Source: Rutidosis leptorrhynchoides (Eukaryota > Streptophyta > Magnoliopsida > Asterales > Asteraceae). From it: DNA of 64,000 nt. The notes under the pieces were generated by a model, which did no database searches, was not told where the DNA came from, and saw only the letters and a list, made by a program, of their open reading frames with translations. Of this stretch, positions 10,801 through 24,235 are shown in pieces (the stretch's first letter is position 1; every line of letters begins with the position of its first letter). The DNA lies in the NCBI RefSeq assembly GCF_046630445.1, contig NC_092340.1, forward strand, positions 16,222,001 through 16,286,000, given 5' to 3'. Both the position numbers and the translations under genes were made by a program.

Positions 10801-12684
10801 CAGCTTTAGAACTTGATGCACTTTCATTTGGGGCAAGCTTTTTCGTGGCCCCAGCCTTTTTGGTACTTGGCTCAGCGTCCACCTTTGCGGTCAATTTTGT
10901 CAACTGAAACAAAAACAAAAAATTTAGTAACTTACAGGGACAGACTATAAATATTTAAATTAGAACGATCACTATAAGTGAACCACTGTGTTGTAATATT
11001 CAACATATGTATGATGAATAATGTACATATGGCACATTCCATGAGTAATATTTGAATCGAGTTTACTTGGTACTAACAGGAGGATCGAAATGGGCCTTCT
11101 TTACCACAATTGGTTGAAATAGCTCTCCAAAATTATGTGTACTCTGCAAAATACAATGGATGGTTTAGTGCAAGGAGAAAACCAAGTGTCCCTCATTTTG
11201 GGTACATGGAAAAAGTGAACTAACTAACTCGGTTAAAAAGCATCTAGGGTTTGAAATCCAAAAAAAATGGTCATGAAGAATAAAAGATATCTATTTCCTC
11301 TATATAGCAAGTAAAAAATTAAACTTTGATACAAACAATGACTATTCACTTAAAATTTGGTGCTAGGATCATGACTGAAAAAAACATGATCTCAAATTCT
11401 CAATGCAAAAGAAGCCTATTACCTGGATGTAATCCATCCATCTAAACAGATGTGGCAGTTTGTTCTTGTCTGAATCTGGAAGACTAATCTGTCGTCAACA
11501 CACAGCAAACATTATGAATGATATATATAAGGCCTCACAATAAGATAGCATTACAAACTTCATGGTTATAAAGATAACAGACACAATGGGATGGTAAGCA
11601 AATTAAGATTTTTGAAGATCTTAACTAAAACAGACATGTTCAGCATATTCCAAATTATTATGCTAGACACCAAACCACGTATTATAAAAGACCACCAGTA
11701 CATAGTTATGCATTCAAACACTTTATGCATAACTCATTGCACAATGGGAGACATTGCAGTTCAGGGACTAAATTGATGTCATCTCATGTGCATATATACA
11801 TACAATGATCATTAAAGAAAGATGATGTTACATACCACATATGGATGAACAGTTGAGAAGACAATTATATCAGCATCACAAAATCTGTATCCACCACCAA
11901 CTAGAACAGTTTTCGTACGCAAGTATTCATTCAACTCGCTTAGACCTTTCGAGCATCCCTCGGGATCTGATGGAAAATTCTCTGCAAATGTGACCCACTT
12001 GTTGAACTGCCAAAACAATAAATTTAGCATTAAGATCAACATAAATGCAATATCACAAAGGAAACAGTATTCTCATGTGAACTCTTGTAGCTTATAAATG
12101 CAATATCACATTACCAAAATTTATATCAACTCACCTCCTCATTGTACTCTTTCTCAATAGCAGTTTGTGCGATGTTAATACTCAAGCTTTTGAGGTCATT
12201 CACCACATCATCCATGAACTTTGTCTGATGCAAAAGATGTTGAAAAAGGATTCAGTATAAAGTTAATAGATCATAAATCTTAAGTTAACAAGGAATAATG
12301 ATGATTGTTACAGATCACCTAAACTATTATACTGCATATATAGTATGTAAACAGAAAACCTAATAGCAAATTGAACCAAATGACCTAATTATCACTAAAC
12401 AATATCATGCATTGATTATAACACATAATTGAATAAACTACTTAATAAGTATCAAATCAGACTACAAGATATAAAGGTAATCAAGTACAGCGTAATTTAG
12501 TAGATACTTGCAACTATAACAAGCTCGAGCATAAAAAATTGAAATCAGATATGAAACAATTAAGATAAAAATGCGTAGAGAAGGTTGAAAGGTAACTTAC
12601 AGCATCCACTGATTTGAGTTTACAGAGAGCCGATACGATTGTTCGCTTTCTATCAACAATTACTCCATTGCTAACAGACGCCAT
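7898..12684 (-). CDS. AIMP1/Arc1p-like tRNA-binding cofactor of aminoacyl-tRNA synthetases (12 exons)
   Basis: Exons: 12684-12601, 12224-12135, 12006-11836, 11488-11423, 11143-11078, 10903-10778, 10076-9913, 9489-9399, 9258-9190, 8452-8361, 8248-8185, 8002-7898. All junctions are GT-AG, phases agree, and the product is 395 residues, close to the plant homologue I recall (about 390). Residues 1-159 form a GST-C-like helical region (GGGYRFCDADI near 94-106) used in this family to dock synthetases. Residues 160-231 are a Lys/Ala/Glu-rich linker. Residues about 235-395 are the EMAP-II/OB-fold tRNA-binding domain: VGFIRKASKHPSADSL, VEEIDVGEG, VVSGLAKY, and the C-terminal MTSAGPCTS. By family knowledge it binds tRNA in trans and delivers it to methionyl- or other synthetases in the cytosol. 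The start at 12682-12684 is preferred over an in-frame ATG 13 codons upstream because MASVSNG matches a compact N-terminus. It looks intact; an organelle signal is not evident. Confidence 0.92.
8484..8750. mobile_element. MITE in intron 9 of the AIMP1-like gene
   Basis: A 267-bp element flanked by TAA (8481-8483 and 8751-8753). The ends pair as inverted repeats: left ACTGGTAAATATTGGGG, right read in reverse GACCATGATTAACAGTGG, followed on both sides by GGCGTGTTGGG-type motifs. The GACCAT start and 3-bp duplication link it to the MITEs at 6474-7189. It lies well away from both splice sites, so splicing is probably unaffected. Confidence 0.7.
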
Positions 12685-12894
12685 CGCTGTGATAAGTAAC
12701 CTGCGTTTTCTTCTTCTATACAAACTATTTATTAGGGCTCGAATTATTCTACGGGCCTAGGCCCGTTTAGGATCTTAAATGGGCTTTAAAGTTGCTTATT
12801 TTATTTGTTTTTTAGTTGCCTTTCCCGTTAATGAATGGGTGGTGATACATCTAGCATTATTTTTACTTTATTCACTATAAATTACGTATTCATT

Positions 12895-13166
12895 AACATG
12901 TTGTAATGTACAACATGCTAATACACAGTTCGACTCCGTTAGGCTGCAATATTGCACTTAATATTATCCATGACCTGAAGTATCCACCCAAGTCGCCTTT
13001 CGCATAGTGCGTGGGCAACGGGGAGGGTGGTTTTACCGGCTATGCCTTCGAATTGGTCCGGGTTTTCTCAAAGACAGTAGTTGGGTGCGGGTTATGCAAC
13101 TACAGGAGATGAATGCTTGAGTGGTTAAGTTCCCCTCGGTAATCTCAAACTAATGTAAAAAAAAAA
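12895..13166 (+). mobile_element. tRNA-derived SINE
   Basis: A B-box-like GTTCGACTCC at 12939-12948 is followed by blocks typical of plant SINEs (CAAGTCGCCTTTCGC, GGGCAACGGGGAGGGTGG, GGGTTATGCAACTAC, CCCCTCGGTAATC) and a 10-base A tail at 13157-13166. The exact 5' end and target duplication were not resolved. Confidence 0.6.
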
Positions 13167-13690
13167 TGATATAGAAAAGTTTATGAGTGTTTTTATATGG
13201 GAAAGGTAGGAAAAGCATAAGATATACGGAGTAGAAGAAAAATATAGAAGGAAATGCGATAAAGTAAATTCTTATTAGTATTTTTGACTGAATAAACAAA
13301 ATTAGCTATTACTATTTATAAGTTCTATTAAAATGCTAAAATGATGATGCAATAATTATCTTTTCCCCTTCTATAAAAAAAAATTAAAAAGGAAAAAAAA
13401 AATTGTGAGCATGTAGGTGATGCCATAAATAGAATTATTTTTACAATTATATTAAATCTACTTAATGATATCATAATTCATAAATAAGAATTATATAAGC
13501 TTAAAAAATTCAAAAATAAAGACAAAAGTTCTAAGCCCTCATGATGATGTCATTATATTTAATAAAAATATTAACATGTTAATTTTATAATATATATGTA
13601 GCATTATGTACAACCTTATGATAAAACACCCTCATGACTAAATGTACAATATTTGAAATATTATGTACAACCTTATGGTAAAGCACTCTT
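13167..13690. other. AT-rich sequence, no gene seen
   Basis: No coding potential. Phrases such as GTACAACCTTATGATAAA and TGTACAATATTTGAA recur here and again at 14160-14300, so the LINE below inserted into a locally repetitive sequence. Confidence 0.6.
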
Positions 13691-13707
13691 AGAATAGTAT
13701 GTACAAT

Positions 13708-14149
13708 TGCCCCCACTAATAAAACACCATTTTACTAATTATGTCCTGCAGAAAAAGCTTTTGAAACGAAGAAGGCGTCGAGACGAATATAGATGGTTTG
13801 AAAGAGCCTATCTAGTTGATATGATGGAGGCTTTTGATAAAGATGATGTCGATGAGGATTATTGTTCATGCTCTGACTCGGACACGTAATATTCGTTGGT
13901 TGGGGTCGTGCTTAGCTCGAGTGACATCTCATAAGCATTTGTATCTTTTCGTGATAGGCTTCCCTCGTGTGTTGTTTTTTCGTTTGGTTTCTCCTCTTGG
14001 TGCTTTTCGTGTTTTTTTGGTTGTTTCGAGTTGGTGATTTAGTCGGTCCTGATCTGTAGGTCGTGTCTTTGTAGTCTCATGTTGTGTTTGCTAGCTTCTT
14101 GCTAGATATTTTATTTATATAATAATATACTTGCCTTTCAAAAAAAAAA
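13708..14149 (+). mobile_element. 5'-truncated LINE with poly(A) and target duplication
   Basis: A 3' tail (TAATATACTTGCCTTTC then 11 A) matches the tail style of the LINE at 33549. The 17-bp flanks AGAATAGTATGTACAAT (13691-13707) and AGAATCGTATGTACAAT (14150-14166) differ at one base, marking target-primed insertion. The short frame at 13752-13889 (Lys/Arg-rich, then acidic, ending CSCSDSDT) is not an L1 domain I recognise. Confidence 0.7.
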
Positions 14150-14166
14150 AGAATCGTATGTACAAT

Positions 14167-14757
14167 ATTTGAAGTATTATATGCAACCTTATGATAAAAC
14201 ACTCACATGACGGTATGTATAAGCTTTAAAACAAATTGTACAATCTTTTACACATCACCTCATAAACACGTGTACAAACTTTGAAGCATATTGTACAACA
14301 TTCATATAATAATTATTTTTTTATTTTTAAAAATTTATCAAGAGGCATTTGTTATTACTAATAATTATTATTAAAAATATAAATACTCAATTTTTAAACA
14401 AACTTTATTATTATTTATTATAATTATAGTTATTATATTATTATTATTATTTAAATATGGGTACTTTTTACGAGATTAATTACGTTACATATGTATGTGA
14501 AATAAATGTCTCAATAAAAGGTTGTAATGTAGGCTTTTATGAAAAAGTTAAGTACATCAAGGTAGTTCATTTATTTTGACCAAGTTAAGTACATCAATAT
14601 ATTTGTAAAAACAACGACAAGTTTCTTAGTCGGAATTCGTTGTTCCACGGGTCATTAAACTAAATGACTTTAACATTTACATTCTCTTAATACATAAAAC
14701 ATATTATTAAACTGTTGCGTTTAAACGAACCCGTGATTTCACGAGTCATTTCACTAG
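14167..14757 (+). mobile_element. Helitron 3' end (5' end not found)
   Basis: Ends with a hairpin CCCGTG-ATTT-CACGAG at about 14730-14744 and CACTAG at 14752-14757 followed by T, the canonical Helitron 3' terminus. A weaker similar motif (CCACGGGTCATTAAACTAA) lies near 14650. The 5' TC end could lie anywhere upstream, so the start given is only the downstream edge of the LINE duplication. Confidence 0.5.
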
Positions 14758-14975
14758 TTAACTATTAATTTGTATATAACCAATTTGTTAATCCTTAATA
14801 ATCTATTACATGCTATGAAAATGCCATTGGAGTGACATCATTGTGTAATTTTTACCATACCTTAAAAAATAATATGGGACACATGGCACAAAATTAAAAC
14901 ACATTGCTTACATCATCAATTACATAAACATTTAAATTAAACTATTTAATAAAAAAAAAAGGTATTTAAAAAAAA
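14758..14975. other. Spacer between Helitron ends
   Basis: AT-rich sequence with no gene. It is host sequence, or the body of another element, between the Helitron end at 14757 and the Helitron start at 14976. Confidence 0.5.
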
Positions 14976-15119
14976 TCTTCTATATTACTAATCCAGTAAG
15001 TTAAATCCACGTGGCACCTCCAGATTCATTCTCACCAAATCCTTTTTTTGAATTAAAAAAACTCAATAATTATGCAGCTCTGACGCGTGTCCTTCTTTAT
15101 TCCATAACTGTACCATCTC

Positions 15120-16990
15120 CTCATTTAACGTCATCTGTATCCTTTACACCCTATTCTCTCTCTCTTCAAAAATAAAAAAACCCTAAGATTGATATTTCTC
15201 ATCCAGATCATCACGTTTTAATTCAGTTAACCCAAAACCAAAATCAGCAGCTATACAATCTATACTCTGTAAACAAATTGAAAAAATGTATGCGATCTCC
15301 CAGAAGTGGCTGTTTCAGTGGTCGTAGCGGTGACGATTAGGTTTGCTGGCATAACTTAGAATGATATTCCCTCAAATCGTATATGACTCTGCAAAATTGA
15401 CTCAGCTTTCTTTTGTGTTGGATATTCATGCTCAATGTAAAGCGACCTAATTCTTCATTCATCTCTGTACAATCGATTTTGGGAATTAGTGGTTTGTAAA
15501 ATCAATCGCTATTCTCATAGATATGGGTTTTTCAGAATCATCTTAGCAGTCAATCGAATATGGGTTTTAATGGATGCTGTGAGGTGTTGATGTTTTTTTC
15601 CGATGTGCTATTCACTATCGATAGGTACTGATTTTTTTTTTATGTTCTAATCGATTACTATAGCTTAATGATTATGTGAATATTGTATTTTTAGTTTGTA
15701 TCTAATCAGATATCTATCTGAATTATTAACACTGAAATTGAATTGTACTATCAATTCTAAAGGAATGAGGAATAAACATGATCATAGATAGGCTCAAAGA
15801 TGCAACTAAAGTTTGGTCTGTTAGCTTTGGTAATGGTGGTGCTTCTGGAATTGGTATATCTTTCTTTAATTTCAAATCCTTCTATATTGTTATTTAGAGT
15901 AATTCCTAACTTAGATTGGATATTTGTTTACTTTGGTTGATTATGTAATAAAGTTGAGGTTTTTTTTAACACAATTGTAGTTGAGAGATATACAATAGCT
16001 CAGGTTTAACTATTTTTTCGAGATTGAAATAAATTCGAATTTGAAGCAGAACTTAAAATCTGAGTTAAAATTATGGGAAATGACAGCTATCAAATATAAA
16101 TTTAATGTGAGATCTGTTATCATGATTGCCTTTATATGTTTTGTTGTTTAACTTTATTTTACATGGAGGACAAGACAATAATGAAATAATGACAATGAGG
16201 TGAACTACTTACATTTACATGATGCACACCTTCTATCTATTAAAAGCTACAAAGAAATGTAGTAAACAATCAATAATAGATTCACATTAGACATAAATTT
16301 GGTTATTTTTACATCTGGTTATTCCAGTTTTGACAATGATATTTTTGTTTCATGGCTTATTTGACTCCCTTTCATGCAATCATTGATGTTGAATAACATT
16401 TAAGCTTTTGTGATCGTATTTTAACTTTTCAAATTTTGTAGTCTAATGTCTGTATCACCTTAAGTGCTTATCAAAATTGGATTCTGCAATGTATAACGTC
16501 TACTTAGGTTTTAGTCAACTATGGTTACAAGTTAACATACTATAAATACTATAAATGTGGTAGTAATAAACTGAGAATAATCGTTCTCATTCGATTTGAG
16601 TTTCCGAGTAAACTTAATGTTTGACATCATTTTCATTATGACACCGATGACCTGTATTTATTATTTTCCCTCTTTTTAAGAACTACACTTCACTGATTCT
16701 ATAGTGCCAATTTGTACCCATTCTGACTATAACACATATCATGATTAGCTTTTTTTTCTTCTTTTGCAGCAAAAGAGAGTAAACTAATGACGCTGCAGAT
16801 TCTACTGGCGGTGAAGCAGGCATTAAACAACCACAAAGTGATGGAGCATAACATGGTTGATGGGTCGAATTGGGTTATGTTTGATAGACGGATACAATAT
16901 TTACGAAATTAAAATGGGTCACTTTGAATGGTTTATCAAGTTGAAATTTTCATAAAGTGTGATCCAATGCATAAATAAATTAAGTTTACT
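15120..16990 (+). other. Captured gene 5' region, identity unknown
   Basis: Looks like a leader and intron-rich gene start: CTCTCTCTTC followed by short exon-like pieces such as that at 15778-15852 (MIIDRLKDATKVWS in frame) and 16790-16910. I cannot assign a family. The T-rich spacers are typical of plant introns. Confidence 0.3.
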
Positions 16991-17037
16991 CTATTCTTGA
17001 TGGTCACCTAAAAATTCATGTAATATGTAAAATACGG

Positions 17038-17157
17038 GATGTTAAGGTAACTGATTTTGGTGATGTTAAGGTAACTGATTTTGGTGATGCAAGAGTAAAG
17101 GCTCAGACTGGTGTTATGACAACATAAACTAGAACATACCAGTTGACAAAACCTAAG
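17038..17157 (+). pseudogene. Captured exon of a Raf-like STY-type protein kinase
   Basis: The frame gives VKVTDFG twice, then [12 protein letters not shown], an almost exact match in my memory to the activation segment of plant STY/Raf-like kinases ([29 protein letters not shown]). DFG is the Mg-binding motif. A 24-bp direct duplication (17038-17061 and 17062-17085) doubles the VKVTDFG block. A stop follows MTT, and the expected TYRWMAPE reads TYQLTKPK. The exon ends at a plausible donor, AAG|GTATGT, at 17157. No upstream kinase lobe is recognised, so this is a broken fragment carried by the Helitron. Confidence 0.75.
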
Positions 17158-18324
17158 GTATGTCTTCTATAGTGAGCTTTCTTAATATACTTATTTTTAA
17201 AATTTACATGTGTTACTACTGTCTAACCATAAACACTTGGTTAGTACATCAAAAGATATAGTTAAAGTGATGCTCTACTAAAGGGTTTTTTTTTGTTTAC
17301 ATTTATTCGAATATGGATATGAATTATCGTAAAGATATTAAACAACATCTCAGCTCGTGAGTGATGTAGTAGGCTTAATCTCAGTCCGGTGTCGACTCTA
17401 TTATTAAATATCACATATTTGTGTATTACATAGGTAGAGATTTAAATTGATTCCTATATAGAAGTAACAAATATAGTATTTGTTATGATTGTATATACAA
17501 TACATTATACACTCTACACACGCTTTTGGTTAAAATCTCAGTATCCATGAAGAACATCATTGTCGTTTCATGGTTTACAGCATCTCATTTTAACAAACCT
17601 TTTTTTTTTTTACTTTTACTTTTTTTTTACTTCTTTACCGTTTTAGTTCCTCATATACCTAATCATCAAATGAGCTTCAAGTTGTATTTAAATGGAATCT
17701 AATTGTACATTGAGTTTTTAGTTCTATCTTATTTTGTGTCCATTTGCCGCATACATGGCCGGAATCTTGAATTGTGATATTTTTTTATGTTTCTTTTGTA
17801 TTATGTAGGAACATCATGGTGTTTGTACCTTATCCATGCTAAGGTCAGTCGTTCACATTCTATGAGTATCTAAAGTATCTAATTGAGGTATCTTCTACTT
17901 TGAAATCTACTACACATTTTATAATCACTTACTGTCCCTCTTATTGACAAAAATTTGTTAATAGTTTTTTAAGCACACGGTACACTGCAGTAGTTTGCAC
18001 CATAAGCACATCCCAACAGTCATACACCTATCTCATTTGGATATTACACCTATCTCATTTGGATATTAAAACTTGAATGCTAGGAAGTAATATGATACAA
18101 AGTAGTATTTTGAGAATCAAGTTATGTTGCCCTATGATTCTTTTTGAGGTTTATTATATGTAGGCCAATGGTACATAACATGTTTTACTCATTCAAAGAA
18201 TGTGGATAAAACTGCAATTTGTAATCTTGAACTCGACTATGCAAAGGTTGAGAAGTTCATGGAGTCTATTGAGAATAACTACCGTTTTGAATTTATCATG
18301 GACTCATGGCTATGACTTCCTATT

Positions 18325-18855
18325 ATGCCTGGCAAACGGGTCAGGTTGGGTCGGTTTGGGTAACGAGTCAAAATGATTTTGGGTTGAAATGGGCCATAGG
18401 TCAAACGGGCCAATTTTTTAAACGGGTCAAAATGGGTAAGGTTGGGTCGGCTTGGGTAACGGGTCGAAACGGGTCACAGGTCAGGTGGGTCAAATGGGTC
18501 AAATTAGTTACATCGCTTTTTTTACATTTATTACATTATTTTAGTTATTATTATTTATTATTTATTATAAATACATATGAACTATTTTAGTTATCATATT
18601 TGCTTTTTGTTCATTTAAGGGTTTGTCTATTCCGACCCATTCATTAGCAAGATGGCTGAAAGCAGGTATGTTTTAATGTTTATAATTTTCATGTTTTTTT
18701 AATTTAATTTTAATCAATATTTATACATCAAATAAAATTAAATAATTAACGTTGGGCAGAAACATGCTAGACAATTTGACATTTTGATCCATTTAGAATT
18801 TTACCCGTTAGACCCATTGAGGAAAAGTTGAACCCTTATCGACCCAGTAAGTGTC
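18325..18855. repeat. GGGTCAAACGGGTC-type repeat with inverted end
   Basis: Repeated GGGTCGG/GGGTCAAA motifs at 18340-18505, with a complementary-type block (ACCCGTTAGACCCATT, TCGACCCAGTAAG) at 18805-18850, suggest a fold-back non-autonomous DNA element. A diverged second copy of the left block lies at 19385-19505. Boundaries are uncertain. Confidence 0.4.
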
Positions 18856-19844
18856 TGCACAATTATGGTTCGAAATGTTTGTATTTTGGTATGAGTTCTG
18901 TAACACGAAATAGGGGATTTGGGTTGAAATTGTTTGTATTTTTGTATGGGTTGAAATTGTATTTTATTGGTTGCAGCGAATGCAGTTTTAGTTTTCCTTA
19001 AAAAGGGACAACAGAATACGTTTTAGATTGAACTAGAGTGCAATATTATTTGTATTAAAATATTTTGCGTTAAGGGGCTTTATTATTTTATGAAATGAAT
19101 CACCATGGTTGTAAAATCTAAGTCAAAATTTTCATGTTTTCGAAGTAAAGTGTGATTTTTTGGGATTTTTGTATCCATAAAGGTTTTCTTGCAAGCTAAA
19201 GTTAGCACCTTTATTAGTCTTTTGTGGAATGTAGATTGAAAATAAATTTGAAGAGATTATTTATTAACTTTAAGCTTCTCTTTATCTTTTTTAATTTACA
19301 GTCAAATGGTGCTACTAATGGTTATACCTTTTCAAAAAGTTCTAACAATCGACGCTTAAGGTTATACCTTTTGAGGATGAAAAGTTATAACGGGTCAAAT
19401 GTTTTTGGGTTGAAATTGGACATTTGTCAAACTGCTCAGATTTTTGAACGGTCCAAAAGCTATAGGTTGGGGAATGGTTCGAAACGACTAAGGCTAATGG
19501 GACAAACAATTTATTTTTAGTTATTATTGCTAATATATCATTAGAGTACACATTATATATCATTATTTATCATTTATATTTATTATGCATCACTATATTT
19601 ATTATAGTTAGTCAATTTATATTTACTCAAGGTGGTGGTGTTATATGAAGGTTATTTGAGTTAATTCGGAACCCGAAGAGTAGATGATGATTTATAGTCT
19701 ATCGGTGTATCACAAGTGGTTCGTAAAGACGAAGACGGAATACAAGGTAGAAATTTAACATCTAAAAAATGTTATGTAACATCCCAACCCGTTAACCAAC
19801 CTTAAACGCGGAATAAAAAAAAATTTAAACTGGACAGAAGGGTG

Positions 19845-19885
19845 CGCGGTGCGCACCACTGCCTGTGCGCGGCGCGCACAAGGCC
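19845..19885. repeat. GCGC-rich palindromic motif in LTR
   Basis: GTGCGCGGTGCGCAC and GTGCGCGGCGCGCAC lie 15 bp apart. The pair reappears at 21975-22012 near the other end of the same LTR. The motif stands out strongly from the AT-rich surroundings. Confidence 0.8.
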
Positions 19886-20492
19886 TGTGACAGTTCTGAT
19901 CAAAATGTCCATTTTTCGCGAAAAGATCTTCGACTTCCCGACACTTTTAGACCAAACGCTTTTCACAACAATTTATATTAGTTAAAACTAACACGTTCCA
20001 ATAATAAAATGAGTTTTACGAGACCGGGCCCACATCGGCCGTTTTACGACTTTCGTACAAAATACAAGTTTTCGACCACATGACTTTTAACACAAAATAA
20101 AGACCGAGCATGGCGATTGGGGATACGCTACCCAATCCTAATCAATCCAAAGGCAAGATCTTCTAAAGCAACTATGCAAGTCCTCTAATCCTCGCGCTTA
20201 CCCGAGCCACCATCCGCATGCAATCTATAAAAAGAGTCAACAACGAGAGGGTAAGCTAACGCTTAGTGAGTGAAAATATACTACATACATATATATGCAT
20301 AAAATGGACACGCCACATAGATAAACAAATACCGCATACCGGAGCATCCAAGCATAAAGGCAAGCTAATCTAAGCATACCGTACGATCACTAAGCAACAA
20401 GCTAAATATGCATCAACAAACATAAGTTCACCAACGACGATGTGAACAACGCCAAGAAGCTACACCCGGAGGGTTAGCTACATCACGACAAT

Positions 20493-20604
<112 letters not shown>

Positions 20605-20666
20605 CAATATATAAACGAATAAGGTTAACCCCTTAACCCATTACCAAAATACCAAAATACCACAAT

Positions 20667-20905
20667 GAAGATTGGCCGAACTACACGAGCCTTAGTAATC
20701 CGAAACCGCACGAGATTACTATCTTCACAACATCGAGGTTGGCCGAACTACACGAGCCTTAGTAATTCGAAACCACACGAGATTACTACCTCAATAAGAT
20801 GACCGAACTACACGAGTCACCATGAATCCGAACTACACGAGATTCATTTTGATAAGATGACCGAACTACACGCGTCATCGTGAATCCGAACTACACGCGA
20901 TTCAC
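20667..20905. repeat. Stem-loop array with constant loop, solo LTR copy
   Basis: Eight stem-loops share the loop CGAACTACACGA or close variants. Stems include AGTAATC/GATTACT, ATGAATC/GATTCAT, GTGAATC/GATTCAC and GATGAC/GTCATC. The first two pairs of hairpins are each closed by an outer stem (GAAGAT/ATCTTC and GAGGT/ACCTC). Confidence 0.8.
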
Positions 20906-22503
20906 TTCTCCAACTCAAAACCCTTCGCCATTGGGGTTATATCATCCACATCACAACCACGTGTGATAGTGTACACACAAAACGTGTACCTCGCCAAAGG
21001 TGGTCAACCAAAACGCACAACCGTGCCAATTGGATCTAAACGCAAGTCCATCAAATCCACCTATATGTGAAGTGAGCTCTATAACCGAGAACCACTTCAC
21101 CCGACCCGCACCCATCCTACACATACATATGCACATAGGATATTAACACTCACCTTGTCGCCTTGATGAATGCTTCCAAGTAAACTGCAACTCGCCAATG
21201 GAAAGTACCTATTCCATTATCACAAATTCAACAACACACTTAGATTGGATTTACAAACCAACCCAATTTGACACTTAGTGCAAATTCGACCCAAATGCAC
21301 TTCCAAGTACAAACCGCGCCCAAAATTAACCAATAATCACTAACACAAGTGAGAATGGTCCTAACACGCCAATTAAACCCGAACACAAGTGTTAAACACT
21401 TACAAATCTCCAAATTGCCCATAAACCCTAATTTTGACCCAAAGTCAAAACTAGTCAACCAAATAACCCTAAATGGGTTTCAATACTTCCGTAATCACTA
21501 ACTTAAGTGATTAAACCCAATTTCAAGTCCTAATCATGGCCAATTAGTTCACCAACCCAAAATCCACCAACAATAACAACAAACCCGATTACTAGCATCA
21601 CTAAACTCACTCCAAGAGTTTAAATGGGTTTCTCATCAATTTAAGTTCAAACCCTAACTTGATTATCAAAATCAAACAATGAAATTCAGAGTTAGAACTT
21701 ACCACAACCACCAAAACGTAGCCAGGAACGAGGTGAACAACTTTAAAACCCGAGACTTTGATCAATTCAAGCTTCTTCTTCTCCAAAACTCCAAATCTCT
21801 CTCTAGAAATCTCCCTCTCTCTCTAAGATACTTGAGAGTGTTTGTGGATGTGAAATATGATCCAAAACTGAATCCAACCAGCTGATATGGCCTCACATCC
21901 GGCCTCAAGTGAAAAGACCAAAAAGCCCCTCATTAAACACTAATTTGAAAAAGTCAGATTTCTGTCGCAGACCAGGTGCGCGGCGCGCTCACCTCAAGGT
22001 GCGCGGCGCGCACAACCCTCTGAACAGGTTATGAGCTTCTATTCCATACCACACTTCACCTACGATACGTACATCATTTAAAACTCTGTGTAAAATAAAT
22101 ATTGGGGTCTTACATGTTATCTACTTTTAGGATTTAGGAAAGAATCGTGCAGCCACATTGTATGAACTTTGAACTATTGCATTATGTATCCGTTTTCAGT
22201 CTTTGTATTTGCTTGTCCATTTATGATAAGAATTATAAGCAATCACTTAATTAGAACATGGTGTTAGCTGTTTTCCTTTATTATATTAAAGTATCACCTT
22301 TTTGGATTATGGCTATTTTTGTTACCTATGCTATAATTTTAATGAATATATACAGTATTACTACATGTTACCGAGTGGATGTATTAATGAATATATTATT
22401 AATGAATATATACAGTATTACTACATGTTAAAATTGATCCATTTATAAGCAACTGAGTTTTGGTTTCCACCTCTAATTAATCAATATTTGCTCCCAAATG
22501 CAG

Positions 22504-22584
22504 GTTTATCTATTAAAGCCTGGTAGCTCCACTCAAAAATACTTTGAGAAATTGGTCAACCTTTTAGAACAGTTTTTATTCTAG
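22504..22584 (+). pseudogene. Possible captured last exon, family unknown
   Basis: A 26-codon frame follows an acceptor-like AAATGCAG and ends at TAG 22582-22584. It reads VYLLKPGSSTQKYFEKLV and onward, with amphipathic character. I do not recognise the family. It lies inside the Helitron, so it is probably a captured fragment. Confidence 0.3.
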
Positions 22585-24235
22585 ATTATGTTATTTTTAT
22601 TTTTATGAGTTGTGTTGTTAAGATGTGTATCGCTTACATGTTTACTTTCTGCAGATATTACCTCTAACAATTTTGACTGGTGAATACTGAATATGTAGGG
22701 CATAAAGTGCTTACATACATTGTTACACCCGGAGACATGTTCTGCTAAGTGTGAGCATTCTTTCTTGAACGTATGTTCTCTTTTACTACTTTATTGATAA
22801 TATGATAATTTCAATTTGTGCCATATAGAAGAGTACTTTGTATAATAGTTAAATTATACAGCATAGGGTTAGTGATAGTAGGGTAAGAACAAATGTTTGT
22901 ACGCTTTCATTTAAGAAATATCTTGCTAACATTTTTATAATTGATTTGTCAAGTGTTCACTTTTGTTGTTATTTTCAAGTGATTTAATGTTTTTTAGTTG
23001 GATTGTTTCAAAGTAATATATATTTTGTGAAATATGGTTCTTCAACTAATGTATTTGATGATGCATTTTACCTACATATTAATCGTTGTTTTTATCTCTG
23101 TGTTTCTGACATTTTATTGTTTGAAAATAAGGAATTTTGATTTGAAGATTGTTGACGTAAATTTGTTTCAATTCACATATATCACTCAAAGCAAATTCAT
23201 CTAGAAGATATGGCGTAAATTTATTTGTGAATTCATTTTGTTCGCGTTGCACGTGAATACTTGAGCATTTCACCCACAACAATACTTGTGATATTATTTT
23301 TTCTCATATCGTTAATTGATATAACATTTTACGATTCAAGTTTGTTTCTTGAAGAGTCCCCGTACAACGCACGGGCTCATAAATCTAGTAAAATATAAAA
23401 TGTGATTTAAAAAAAAAAAACATGGTGGATAAAAATAAATGCACGCGTGCCTGAAACTACTTTGAAATCATCATCACTCGCACGCCTAATCTCTTCATTC
23501 TTTCTTTACCCTATTTCAATTTCAAATTTAAATTAAACCTAGATAATCCAATTCTCCATGGAATCTTTCTTTGTTAGCAATCTTTCTTTCTTTACCCTTT
23601 CATCTGGAAAAAATTGTTCCAATTCATCGCCAAACAGGGAATCAAATCTGCAAGTATTAGCTTGAAGCTTTTGTGAAAACGAATCAAATCGGGTTTGGGA
23701 CAATGAAATCATTTCAACTGCAAAAATCATCGATGAATCTGTTTGCTTCACTTCAATTGAAGTTACGAGAAAAGGTACGAAAAATAAGTTGTGTTCATAA
23801 TCAAATCGTGAATTATTTTATTTAACAATTTAGTTTTTGGTGGGTTTTAAGCATGATGAACTTGATGCTGTTTTCGATCCTGTTGAACTTTTAACATTGA
23901 ATTTAGTTATTTTAATTATCTCTTATGATTATTTGATTCATGCATATTAGGTGTTCGGTGAAATGCTTGAATGAAAACTGAATTTTGTTACATTCTGTTA
24001 GGTTCAACATCAATTGTGTATGAGCTTTGTGTATATTTTCTTTTGACCTAATTACAAACAAACAATGCAAACATACTATACTACTGTATTATTTTGGATT
24101 TTATTTGTTTGATGTTGTTTTATGTATCCATAAACTTTCAGGTTACTGTCTTTTAACCTTAATCTGTATTCCTGTACACGGATTACGTAAAATGTAAAAG
24201 AATTTTGTTTTGAGTCTAATATTTGGCATTCACAG

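Noticed and set aside
10631-10918. Separate genes from the overlapping frames at 10.6-10.9 kb
   Set aside because: The minus-strand frame is exon 6 of the AIMP1-like gene reading on into intron; the plus-strand frame is its antisense.
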